In this document: positions 47,337-57,915 of the stretch, one piece after another
Numbering within the stretch: position 1 is the first letter of the stretch
How the letters are laid out: every line of letters begins with the position of its first letter
Assembly (NCBI GenBank): GCA_028583605.1
Contig: CM053329.1
Span: forward strand, 14,851,729-14,915,728
Length of the DNA stretch: 64,000 nt
Origin: Dastarcus helophoroides
Taxonomy: Eukaryota; Arthropoda; Insecta; Coleoptera; Bothrideridae
Direction: 5' to 3'
Program-made: the position numbers and the translations under genes
Notes under the pieces: generated by a model
What the model was told of the DNA's origin: nothing
Database searches by the model: none
The model's input: only the letters and a program-made list of their open reading frames with translations

Positions 47337-47463
47337 TATCTCTCTGAAGATGATAGCTTGGCTATCGAAACGCGTTGGAGTCTTTTTCAATCTTCCTTGG
47401 TTTCAGAGGACAAGATTTGTATTTTAATTTTTGAAGATAACCAAGGATCAGTTCGTATCACCA
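47337..47463 (+). mobile_element. Hammerhead-type retroposon, copy 14 (monomer)
   Basis: Starts TCTCTCTGAAGATGATAG and ends CAGTTCGTATCACCAG with an AAAAAAAAG tail. It lies just after an ATT microsatellite. Confidence 0.7.
47340..47380 (+). ncRNA. Hammerhead-ribozyme-like core, copy 14
   Basis: CTCT, CTGAAGA, T, GATAGC-TTG-GCTATC, GAAA, ACGCGT, T, GGAG. Stem I pairs through one G-U wobble. All core boxes are intact, making this a good candidate for a cleavage assay by specialists. Confidence 0.55.
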
Positions 47464-47479
47464 GAAAAAAAAGTTTTAT

Positions 47480-48658
47480 AAACAATCAAAACTTACAACG
47501 AGAGGATATTATGCAGTAAAATTGTCGAACTGTCAACATTTTTTAAAAATCAAAATTTCGAATAGAAAAAAAACTGAAATTTTCACAAATTAAATTATTC
47601 AAAAAAAGGTTTAATTTTCCAAGTCAAATTTTCGTAGTCAAATTTTCGTAGTCAAATTTTCGTAAAGTCAAATTTTCCGAAGTTTCCAAAGATTCAAAAT
47701 TGTGACTTTTCCAAAGCAAGTGACAACTTCGGTAGAAGAAAATGTTGAGAAAAAGCTGATGTTCTGGAAAAAGTAGAAATTATCAAAACAAGTCAAGATT
47801 TTGGGGGAAAAACATTAAAACTTGAATAGAATGTATACAAATTTTCAAAACCCGTTAAGTACAAAGTGAAAAAAGAAGTTTAAAAAAGCCCAAATTTTCA
47901 AAAAATTCCAAACGCGTCGAATATTTTAGAAAAGCCAAAATTTTGATATATTGGGAATTTGAAAAGAAAATGGGAATTTTGGAATTTCGAAATTTAAATA
48001 TAATCGAGATTTCAGGAGAAAGTTAAAAACTGGGAGTCGAAAATGCAACCGAAGTCAAAATTTACAAAAAGAGGAAATTTTGAAAAAGTTAAATTAAAAA
48101 AAAATCACAAAAGGTCGAATTCTTCAGAAAAAAGACGAATTTTTATAAAAAATCATTTTTTTTTAATTTACAATACTTCGATGTTTCGATTGTTCCAAAA
48201 AAGTAAAAACTTCGAAAATACGTAAAAATTTTGAGATGAAGCTGAACTTTGGAAAAATTAGAAATGTTCAAAACAAGTCAAGATTTTGGGGGACAAAAAT
48301 TGAAATTTGAATAAAATGTATACAAATTTTTAAAACACGTTAAGTACAAAGTGAAAAAAGAAGTTTAAAAAACCACCAAATTTTTAAAAAATTCCAAACA
48401 CGTCGAATATTTCAGAAAAGCCAAAATTTTAATAAATTGGGAATTTGAAAAAAAATATGGGAATTTTGGAATTTCGAAATTTAAAAATAATCGAGCTTTC
48501 AGGAAAAAGTTAAAAATTGGAAGTCGAAATTGGAACCGAAATCAAAATTTACAAAAAGAAGAAATTTTGAAAAGGTTAAATTAAAAATAAATATTTTTAC
48601 AAAAGGTCGAATTCTTCAGAAAAAAAGTCGAAACCGAAGTTTTCCAGAAAGAACAAAT
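47480..48658. repeat. A-rich satellite with 487-bp tandem duplication
   Basis: GTCAAGATTTTGGGGGA and CACGTTAAGTACAAAGTG-like words near 47790-47870 recur near 48277-48357, and TCAAAATTTACAAAAAG at 48055 recurs at 48542 (offset 487 bp). The second copy is broken by the first GACA array. Confidence 0.75.
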
Positions 48659-48727
48659 TTACAGACAGACGGACCGACGCCGATGAACGGACGGACGCAC
48701 GTACGGATGAGTAGACAGGTAGACAGG

Positions 48728-48765
<38 letters not shown>

Positions 48766-48768
48766 GGC

Positions 48769-48815
<47 letters not shown>

Positions 48816-48844
48816 GAGACAGACAGACAGACAGACAGACAGGC

Positions 48845-48881
<37 letters not shown>

Positions 48882-49045
48882 GCCAGACAGACGGACGGGC
48901 GGACCGACAGACAGATAGGCAGACATACAGACGGACGGATCGACGGACAGAGAAACAGACAGACAGACAGACAGACAGTCAGGCAGACAGACAGACAGAC
49001 AGGCAGACGGGCAGACAGACAGACAGGCAGACAGGCAGACAGACG

Positions 49046-49083
<38 letters not shown>

Positions 49084-49322
49084 TAGAGAAACAGACGGAC
49101 GGGCGTACGGACGGAGCGACGGACAGACAGACAGACAGACAAACAGATAGAGAAACAGACGGACGGGCGTACGGACGGAGCGACGGACAGACAGACAAAC
49201 CTACAGGCAGACAAAGAGACAGACAGACAAAGACAGACAGACGGACAGATAGACAAAGACAGACAGATCTACAGACAGACAGACAAACAGACAGACGGAC
49301 AGTCACACTAAGACAGATAGAC
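48659..49322 (+). repeat. GACA array 1
   Basis: Tetranucleotide array of CAGA/GACA with CGGA variants, about 0.66 kb. It begins AAATTTACAGACAGACGG and ends GACAGATAGACAATTTC. Both strands stay open in several frames, producing Ser-Val-Cys-Leu strings that are not proteins. Confidence 0.95.
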
Positions 49323-50024
49323 AATTTCAGAAAAACATCAAATTTTTGCGCAAATTTACAAAGATTGAAATTTCGACTTTCCGAAAAAAGTAAAAATTTT
49401 GAAAAAAAGCTGAAATGGAAAAACTGGAAATTTTTGAAAAGGTCGAAATTTTGAAATGAATATCAATAAAAAAAAGTTTAAAGTGAAAAGTGGAAACTTT
49501 AAGATCACAAAGTTTAAGAAAGCGAAAGTTTAAAGAAACAAACAAACACGTCGAATTTTCCAGAAAAGGCAGAATTTTTAAGAAATGAAAAAATGAAAAT
49601 GAAATGAAATTTTCAAAAAAAATTGAATTCTTAACAAAAAAGCTGAACAGACTAGATTTTGAAAAAGACTGAGAAGCAGACTATATTCAAAAGAGCGAGA
49701 TTAAAAAGAAACGAAACATTCAAAAATAAAATTTTCAGAAAAATTGCGAGTCAGGGAGTAAAGTCGAAATTTTCAATTAAAAAAATAAACTTTGAACACA
49801 AATTGTCGAAATTCTCCATTAAACATTAGATTGAAAGGCGGAGTCGAAATTTTGAAAAAAACAAAGTCAATATGTCAAACAAATCAATTTTTTTACAGCA
49901 AACTCGAAAATTTAAAAAGTCAAAATTTCGAAAAACCGTTTAAATTGAAGAAAAAAATACGCTTCAAAATTTCAAAAAACTGAAATTTTAAAAATGCCGA
50001 AACTTTCCAAAAAGATGAAATTTA
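49323..50024. repeat. A-rich satellite between GACA arrays
   Basis: Degenerate GAAATTTT/GTCGAAATT sequence, ending with the same ~60-bp junction that precedes other arrays (ACTGAAATTTTAAAAATGCC). Nothing else seen. Confidence 0.5.
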
Positions 50025-50192
50025 CAGACAGACGGACCGACTCCGACGGACCGACTCCGACGAACCGACGAACGGACGGACGGACGCACGGACGGACGGG
50101 TAGACAGACAGACAGACTCAGGCAGACGGATAGACAGACACACTATGAGAGACAGACACATTAAGACAGACGGACGAGTCGACGGACGGGCC

Positions 50193-50223
<31 letters not shown>

Positions 50224-50412
50224 ACAGACAAGGATAGGCAGACAAACAGACAGACAGACAGATAGACAAAGACGCAGACAGACAAAGACAGACGGACAGA
50301 TAGATAAATACAGACAGGTAGATAGACAGACAGACAAAGACAGACAGACCTACAGACAAACAAACAAACAGACAGACAAACAGACAGACAGATAGAAGGA
50401 CGGACCGACGGA
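50025..50412 (+). repeat. GACA array 2
   Basis: About 0.39 kb, starting TTTACAGACAGACGGACCG and ending GACGGACCGACGGAAAATTT. Confidence 0.95.
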
Positions 50413-50469
50413 AAATTTGAAAAAACTGAAATTTTAATAATGCCAAAACCTTCCAAAAAGATGAAATTT

Positions 50470-50491
50470 ACAGACGGACGGGTAGACAGAT

Positions 50492-50527
<36 letters not shown>

Positions 50528-51128
50528 GGACAGATAGACAAAGACAGACAGATCTACAGACAGACAAACAGACAGACAGTCAGTCAGACAGACCGACAGA
50601 CAAAAACACAGACACAGACAGATAAATACAGACAGGCGTACGGACGGATGGATGGACGGAGCGAACGACGGACAGACAGACAGACAGACAGACAAAGACA
50701 GACAGACAGACCTACAGAGAAATAAACAAACAGACAGACACACAAACAGACAGGCAGATAGACGAACGGACCGACGGAAGGACCGACAGACAGTCAAACA
50801 GACAGCCAAAGATAGTCAGACATACAGACAGATAAAGACAGTCAGGCAGACAAAGACAGACAGACAGACGCACGCACCTACGGACAGACAGATAGATAGA
50901 TACAAAGACAGACAAACAGACACAGACAGTCATGCAGACAGATAGACAGACAGACAGACAGACACAGACAAAGATAGGCAGACAGACAGACAGATAAAGA
51001 CGCAGACAGACAAAGACAGACGGACAGATAGATAAATACAGACAGACAGGTAGATAGACAGACAGACCTACAGACAAGCAAACAAATAGACAGACAAACA
51101 GACAGACAGATAGACGGACGGACCGAAG
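50470..51128 (+). repeat. GACA array 3
   Basis: About 0.66 kb. It includes the module CGACGGAAGGACCGACAG near 50772, and ends GACGGACCGAAGGAAAATTT. Confidence 0.95.
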
Positions 51129-51187
51129 GAAAATTTTAAAAAACTGAAATTTTAAAAATTCCGAAACCTTCCAAAAAGATGAAATTT

Positions 51188-53211
51188 ACAGACAGACGGG
51201 TAGACAGATAGACAAACAGACAGACAGACAGACGGACAGATAGACAAAGACAGACGAACAAATAGACAAAGACAGACCGATCTACAGACAGACAAACAGA
51301 CAGACAGTCAGTCAGACAGACAGACGGATAGACAGGCACAGGAAAAGATAGGCAGACAGACAGACAGACAAAAGCACAGACCCAGACAGACAAAGACAGA
51401 TAGGCGTACGGACGAATGGATGGACGGAGCGAGCGACGGACAGACAGACAAAGACAGACAGACAGACCTACAGAGAAATAAACAAACAGACAGACAGACG
51501 GACGGACCGACGGAAGGACCGACAGACAGACTAACAGACAGCCAAAGACAGTCAGGCAGACAGACAGATAAAGACAGTCAGGCAGACGGACGCACCGACG
51601 GACAGACAGATAGATACAAAGACAGACAGACAGACACAGACAGTCATGCAGACAGACAGACAGACAGACAGACAGACATGCAGACAGACAGTCATGCAGA
51701 CAGACACAGACAGTCATGCAGACAGACAGACACAGACAGTCATGCAGACAGACAGACACAGACAGTCATGCAGACAGACAGACAGGCAGACGGATCGACG
51801 GACGGACCGACGGAAGGACCGACAGACAGACTAACAGACAGCCAAAGACCGTCAGACAGACAGACAGATATGCAGACAGACACAGACAGTCATGCAGACA
51901 GACAGACAGACAGACACAGAGTCATGCAGACAGACACAGACAGTCATGCAGACAGACGGACACAGACACATAGACAGACAGACAGACAGACACAGACAGT
52001 CATGCAGACAGACAGACAGGCAGACAGATAGACGGACGGACCGACGGAAGGACCGACAGACAGACTAACAGACAGCCAAAGACCGCCAGACAGACAGACA
52101 GATAAAGACAGTCGGGCAGACAAAGGCAGACAGACAGACGGACGCACCGATGGACAGACAGACAGATACAAAGACAGGCAGACAGACACAGATAGTCATT
52201 CAGACAGACACAGACAGTCATGCAGACAGACAGACAGACAGACACATAAACAGACAAATAGCTACAAAGACAGACAGACAGACAGACAGACAGACACAGA
52301 CAGTCATGCAGACAGACAGACAGACAGACACAGAGTCATGCAGACAGACACAGACAGTCATGCAGACAGACAGACAGACAGACAGACACAGACAGTCATG
52401 CAGACAGACAGACAGGCAGACAGATAGACGGACGGACCGACGGAAGGACCGACAGACAGACTAACAGACAGCCAAAGACAGTCAGGCAGACAGACAGATA
52501 AAGACAGTCAGGCAGACAAAGACAGACAGACAGACCGACGCACCGACGGACAGACAGATAGATACAAAGACAGGCAGACAGACACAGATAGTCATTCAGA
52601 CAGACACAGACAGTCATGCAGACAGACAGACAGACAGACAGACAGACACATAAACAGACAAATAGCTACAAAGACAGACAGACAGACAGACAGACACAGA
52701 CAGTCATGCAGACAGACAGACAGACACAGACAGACAGTCATGCAGACAGACACAGTCATGCAGACAGACAGACAGACAGACAGACACAGACAGTCATGCA
52801 GACAGACAGACAGGCAGACAGATAGACGGACGGACCGACGGAAGGACCGACAGACAGACTAACAGACAGCCAAAGACCGTCAGACAGACAGACAGATAAA
52901 GACAGTCAGGCAGACAAAGACAGACAGACAGACAGACGGACGCACCGACGGACAGACAGATAGATACAAAGACAGGCAGACAGACACAGATAGTCATTCA
53001 GACAGACACAGACAGTCATGCAGACAGACAGACAGACAGACACATAAACAGACAAATAGCTACAAAGACAGACAGACAGACAGACACAGACAGTCATGCA
53101 GACAAACAGACAGACAGACACAGGCAGTCATGCAGACAGACACAGACAGTCATGCAGGCAGACAGACAGACAGACAGGCGGACAGACAGATAGACAAACA
53201 CAGACAGTCAT

Positions 53212-53248
<37 letters not shown>

Positions 53249-53263
53249 TAGACAGACAGACAA
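51188..53263 (+). repeat. GACA array 4 with ~397-bp higher-order period
   Basis: About 2.1 kb. The marker CGGAAGGACCGACAGACAG lies at 51511, 51811, 52045, 52441 and 52839; the last three are 396 and 398 bp apart. CAGTCATGCAGACAGA words occur within each unit. It ends GATAGACAGACAGACAATTTC, like array 1. Confidence 0.95.
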
Positions 53264-53713
53264 TTTCTGAAAATAGTAGAAAAATAGAACATATAACAGT
53301 TACATTTAACTGGCCGATTATTATAACGAACCAATTTGTAAGGTACGGATTAGAGTACTACTGCACGTAGTACGTATATTAATTAGGATTTATCACTTAT
53401 TGCGAACTTCGCTTATAACAAACGGATTTCTTCGATCCTTTAAGGTTCGTTACAACTGGACATCCCTCTATTTAGATAAGTCAAATTTGCAATTATAAAA
53501 AACCTTAAACTAATAAAAAAACCTTCAAGTAATGAGTTTTATTTTAATTAGAAGTTGAAAAAAATTACGTTAAATGAAGTATTCCGCTTGGTAGCAATTT
53601 ATAATCGAAAAACGTTTTTACTTGATCAAAACCAGAATCCAAGTGTCTCCGCAAAGAAATCAGCTCAATTTGTATGTGAAGAGGTCGTCGAATAAAGTTA
53701 CATAAGAATCTTA
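53264..53713. other. Low-copy sequence downstream of candidate exon
   Basis: Balanced AT-rich sequence with no repeat pattern. On the minus strand it would be the start of an intron beginning GTAAGATTC at 53714. Confidence 0.35.
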
Positions 53714-53714
53714 C

Positions 53715-53888
53715 CTTTACAAATTGCTTGATACATTCGTTTCCGTGCTCTCTGAGAAAAGTTTGGAGAGTTTCCATCCCTTGCGCCGACAAAAGTTTGT
53801 AGCCGTTATTGTTCCCGTTATTTCCATTATTGTTCTCGTTATTATTATTGTTGTTATTGTTGTTGACATTGCCCAAAGAAAAGAACAT
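53715..53888 (-). CDS. Candidate Asn-rich first coding exon
   Basis: The minus-strand ATG at 53888 has A at -3, and an in-frame stop lies 24 bases upstream, so it can be a true start. The 58 codons read MFFSLGNV, an Asn-rich run with Gly and Glu interruptions, then GYKLLSAQGMETLQTFLREH and GNECIKQFVK. The frame ends at AAG|GTAAGA, a perfect donor in phase 0. The part after the Asn run is low in simple repeats and amphipathic, unlike shadow frames. Asn tracts followed by a folded segment are common in insect transcription regulators, but I do not recognise the family. Partner exons are not seen; downstream lie GACA arrays. Confidence 0.45.
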
Positions 53889-55112
53889 CTTAGCGACGCG
53901 ACGTCCGATTTATCTATTACCGAATCATCATCACAAATCAGCCCAAACAAACGAGATGCATTATGATGATTTATGTAGCAATTACCCACGACTTCGTCTA
54001 TCGAATTAAACAAATAATTGGGATATTGTAGATCGCTTCACATAGCAATAAGTGGTCAATGAAACATACTTTCTCATTAATAAAATTAGCTTGAACTTAA
54101 AAAGTTAATCAGCTAAGCACAGCTTTGAAGAGTTCGTGCAGATTGCAGAATGATATTGTTCAAATTCGTTGATACAATCATATGCATATTTAGCTGCTCG
54201 GCAGCGAGTCCCCAACTATATCTTAGGTAACCAAGTTGCGCCCTATCGCGTTAGATGACGCTGTAGTCGTCGTCGGAATCGCTTCAGTAATTGAGTCGTG
54301 AAAAACGAACAAAGAGACAAACACAGTTTTGCATTTATGTATTATTATGTATTTACGTTTAGGATTGTAGATACACATTCATTTGGGGGATTACAGGATT
54401 TAGGTTTTAATTTTGCAGGGCGATTTCGAAGCAAACGTTTTTCGTCGGTGGCAAAACCGAATGAATTATTTAGAACATTCTGTACACATATCAAACGCTC
54501 CGCGAAATATTTTATGATGAAATCTATCAACGTGCCAGCTCTGACGTTTATAACGCCCGTTTTGGAGTTAAAAATAACGAGCGGCCGCCCCATACGAATT
54601 CAAATAGTAGCATCCCCTTTTTCTTAATTTATCACGTTTCTATTTCTTTTGTAAAATGTGACATTGAATGGCGTACGCTTCAGAAGCGATACACTGGAAT
54701 CTGGTATATGGAATGGTATAGGGAATGTTGGGTTGAGATTTGAGTTATTGCCCCCGCTTGTTTTACAGCTTCTTGTTTTGTTACGCGATACTTTAAGTGG
54801 CCCCCGATCCTCATTTGTGCGTGTGGCAAATAATAAAATCGCCCTCCCGTAAGACAATCCCGTAATTGGATCGTAGTAAAAACGTCTAAGCGGGAATTCG
54901 TTGGAAGACGTAGCTCAGATTTCTGACTTTGAGGGAAAGCGATCTCGTGAACATTATTGGAAAAAAATCAGGAAATGCATAAGATCTCAGTGGCGGGGAA
55001 GAGGGGAGGGGGTGCACAGAAACCCTTGAGCTGATTCCACAACAGAAAACATCCCCAAACAAGCACATAACTAAGATCCATGCATCTTTATTCTAGCACC
55101 TAACCTCAATAT
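53889..55112. other. Low-copy island upstream of candidate exon
   Basis: Balanced composition. A minus-strand frame at 54345-54593 (MGRPLVIFNSKTGVINVRAG and onward) is open for 82 codons but preceded immediately by an in-frame stop; its VRAGTLIDFI stretch faintly recalls RasGEF N-terminal domains. This is too weak to call. The plus strand holds an ATT/GTT microsatellite at 53815-53860, which is the Asn run of the exon. Confidence 0.35.
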
Positions 55113-55472
55113 TGTTACGGGCTTATCGGTTCGAATTGATTATTAACACGTGAATTGAATAATACCCACTTTATTACCAAACGAAACTCGGAACACTACA
55201 ACTGAATAATGAACTCATTTATTGACTTTTAATTACTAACTCACTAATTAACTCCACTGACTGACTAACTAACTGATTCGAAGGCGACCGCCTTATATGG
55301 TTCTCGCTTCCAGGTTCTAGAAAAATCCAGCAGATAGGGCTTATCGTTTGCCGAAATTTCTGGAACGCTTATCTGCCGTTTGCTTCATTATCGCGGCCGC
55401 TTTCCCTTATCAGATCTTTCTAGAAAATTTTCTTACGTACTAAATTCTACAATTTACATTTCGTTACAATAT
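55109..55472 (+). mobile_element. Solo LTR (356 bp) with ATAT target duplication
   Basis: TGTTACGGGC at 55113 to CGTTACA at 55468 gives canonical TG...CA ends. ATAT precedes (55109-55112) and ATAT follows (55469-55472), a 4-bp target duplication. An internal TTATATGG could serve as a TATA-like element. No internal retroelement sequence is attached, so this is a solo LTR left by recombination. Confidence 0.7.
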
Positions 55473-55890
55473 GAAAATTTTCCGCTGGCAGAAAATCCCA
55501 AACGTCAATTTTTTTGAAATGTCAACTTTTTTTCTCAAATAAATATTAATCAAACCATTGTGAAATTTTTAATATCTGTTGCTTTTTATTCGTTAATAAA
55601 GTTTAATAGTTATAAATATCAAAGAATTCCACGAAGGATTAGAAATCTCAATTATTTTTTCTCAAAATTCCAAATTCTAATACTATTTTTTTTTAATTTT
55701 CACTGAAAGCTCGCAATTTCAATTTTTTCTCATAAATTCGAGTCAGAATATTCGACTTTTAAATTTCTTTCTAAAATTTCAGCCCAAAAGTCAAAATTCA
55801 GTGTTAAAATGTATCACATTTATTTTCAAAATTTTCGTTTTAATTTGGAATTTTCCACTTAATCTTGAAATGTCGAACTCCAATTTCCAT

Positions 55891-56283
55891 ACTACTTCAA
55901 ATTGACAAATTTCAAAATTAGAAAATTTCGAAATTTTAATTTAAAATAAATTCCAAATTTCCGAGTTGGACTTTTTTAGAAAACGGACGATTTTTGAATT
56001 TTTCTTCAATTTCATTGAAGTGTTTGATCAAAAAACCTAAAAATCACCCAATTTCGAAAAATGTCGAACTTCATTTTCCTTAATTATGAGTTTTTTCCCA
56101 AGTTCGACATTTTTCGAAATCGGGTGATTTTTAAGTTTTTTGATCAAACACTTCAATGAAATTGGAGAAAAATTTAAAAATCGTCCGTTTTCTAAAAAAG
56201 TCCAACTCGGAAATTTGAAATTTATATTTTAAATTCCAAATTTCGAAATTTTCTAATTTTGAAATTTGTCAATTTGAAGTAGT
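55891..56283. repeat. ~183-bp near-perfect inverted repeat with 28-bp loop
   Basis: ACTACTTCAAATTGACAAAT at 55891 is mirrored by ATTTGTCAATTTGAAGTAGT ending at 56283. Arms 55891-56071 and 56100-56283 match except for roughly ten scattered differences. The centre is TCATTTTCCTTAATTATGAG plus a few bases. A transcript would form a long double-stranded hairpin. Confidence 0.9.
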
Positions 56284-56421
56284 ATCTCTCTAAAAATGAC
56301 AATTGGCTGTCGCAACCTTTGTAGTGTTTTTTAATCTTTCTTGGTTTCAGGGAACAAGTTCTGTATTTCAATTTTTGAAGATAACCAAGGACCAGTCCGT
56401 TCCACCAAAAAATTTGAAGTA
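56271..56421 (+). mobile_element. Hammerhead-type retroposon, copy 15, with 11-bp target duplication
   Basis: AATTTGAAGTA at 56271-56281 and 56411-56421 flanks a monomer that begins TCTCTCTAAAAATGACA and ends CAGTCCGTTCCACCAAAAA. The target is the outer end of the palindrome's right arm. The ribozyme core is damaged (CTAAAAA in place of CTGAAGA, and CGCAAC in place of CGAAAC). Confidence 0.75.
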
Positions 56422-57690
56422 TTTCCGAAATTCGATTTAAAAATAAAAAAGGAAAATCTTGAGCTAGATTTCCAAGGTTTGGTTGAAAAAGTCAAAATTC
56501 TGAATTTGGAATTTTTTAAAATTTCTTCTTAAAGAAAATTAGGAAATTTGTCAAACGTTTTTCATTATTTCAATAATTTAATAAAGAACCGAAATGCGGA
56601 GCTTACACATACAATTTTCACTTTCTTTTTGCAAAAACTTTCGAATTTCAGTTCGAAATTTTATCCAACACTTTTTTGCTTTTTATAAAATTTTATTTTT
56701 TTTCTCTCACACTTGCTCACTCACAATTTTCAGTTTCGTCGGCCTTTTTTTTCCAAATTTCGAGTTTTTCCAAAATAATCGTCATCATAATACCGAGCTT
56801 AAGTTCGAAAATTTAAGGAAAAAATCAAAATTGAAAAAACGAAAAATTATAAAAATAATTTAATTTTTTTCAAAATTTTGACTTCCAAATTTCTCTTTCT
56901 TTCAAAATTTGTATTCCAATCCATTCCAACATAGTTCTCCTTTTTTTAACAACTATTTCGAAGGTTCGAGTTTTTCTGCTTTGACGTACTTTTAAACTTT
57001 TATTGCCAAATGTCAAGTTTTTTTAAACGACATACAACATACAAAATACTGACGAACGTACTCGAAATTTTAGGTTAAAATTCGAAACTTCATTACAAAA
57101 GGGCAAAGGTTAATGAAAATTCGAAATTTATAATTTTTTTTCATATTTTTTTGTTCAATTTGCCGAGCTTAAATACACAATGTTTACTTTTTATTAACGA
57201 AAATTTCGAATTTAATCTCAAAACTTTGATACTTTTGACTGTCTTTTTTTCAACGATTTTTAAAAATTCCAGTTTTCCCATATTTCGAATTGTTGAAAAA
57301 AATTGATTCGAAGATTTAGGATAAAAGGCAAAAGTTGCAAGTTGTAATTTGAAATATGCAATTTAATTAAATTTTCTTTCAAAACTTTTGAAACCTACGA
57401 ACTAATTCAATTTAATTTTTCTTTGAAAATTTCGACTTTTTATAAAATAGATTTTTGTTTTAAATTTTGACCTTTTTAAAGAAATCGAGTTCTTTGTAAA
57501 TTAAAATTGTTTGAGAATTCAACATTTTTTAAAACAAAAGATTTTTTTTGAAATTTTTACCTTTTTTAAAGAAATATTGTATTTATGAAAATTTTGACTT
57601 AAAAATGTTTCATTTTGAAAATTACAACTTTTTCAAAAAATTTTATTGTTAATTTAGACCTTTTTGTGAAAATTTCGACTACACAAAAAA

Positions 57691-57915
57691 ATGGGCAGAC
57701 TTGGAGACTGCCAACAAAAAAACTAAACTAAAATTGGAAAGTATGTAGTGTAATTCGAACCCACACTAGTAAACAAGTCAGAATATTGGAAATATTTGAG
57801 AATAAATTCTGTCAAATTGACCTACCTGTTATAATTATGGTTTTTTGAATGCTTTTATCGTGTGGAAACGAATATAATATCTGTTGTTAATAAAATACAT
57901 TTTAATATGCTCTAA
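57691..57915. other. Low-copy sequence before the 14-bp array
   Basis: Contains GTAATTCGAACCCACAC near 57750, which on the minus strand resembles a tRNA T-arm (GTGGGTTCGAATTACAC). No full tRNA fold is present, so it may be a SINE trace. Confidence 0.3.

Larger units (their letters stand above)
55473..57690. repeat. T/A-rich degenerate satellite, block 2
   Basis: Same general type as 700-5850, with TTTCGA and AAATTTCGAC words, less regular. It contains the palindrome and hammerhead copy 15 listed separately. No gene seen; the frame at 56594-56863 is low complexity. Confidence 0.5.

Noticed and set aside
48659..53263. Sex-chromosome (Bkm-like) marker from GACA repeats
   Set aside because: GACA/GATA enrichment on sex chromosomes is known in some animals, but the sequence gives no evidence of chromosomal location.
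48597..53334. Open frames of up to 221 codons rich in Ser, Val, Cys and Leu (minus) or Asp, Arg, Gln and Thr (plus)
   Set aside because: They are translations of a 4-bp repeat that lacks stops, occur in several frames at once and have no other gene feature.
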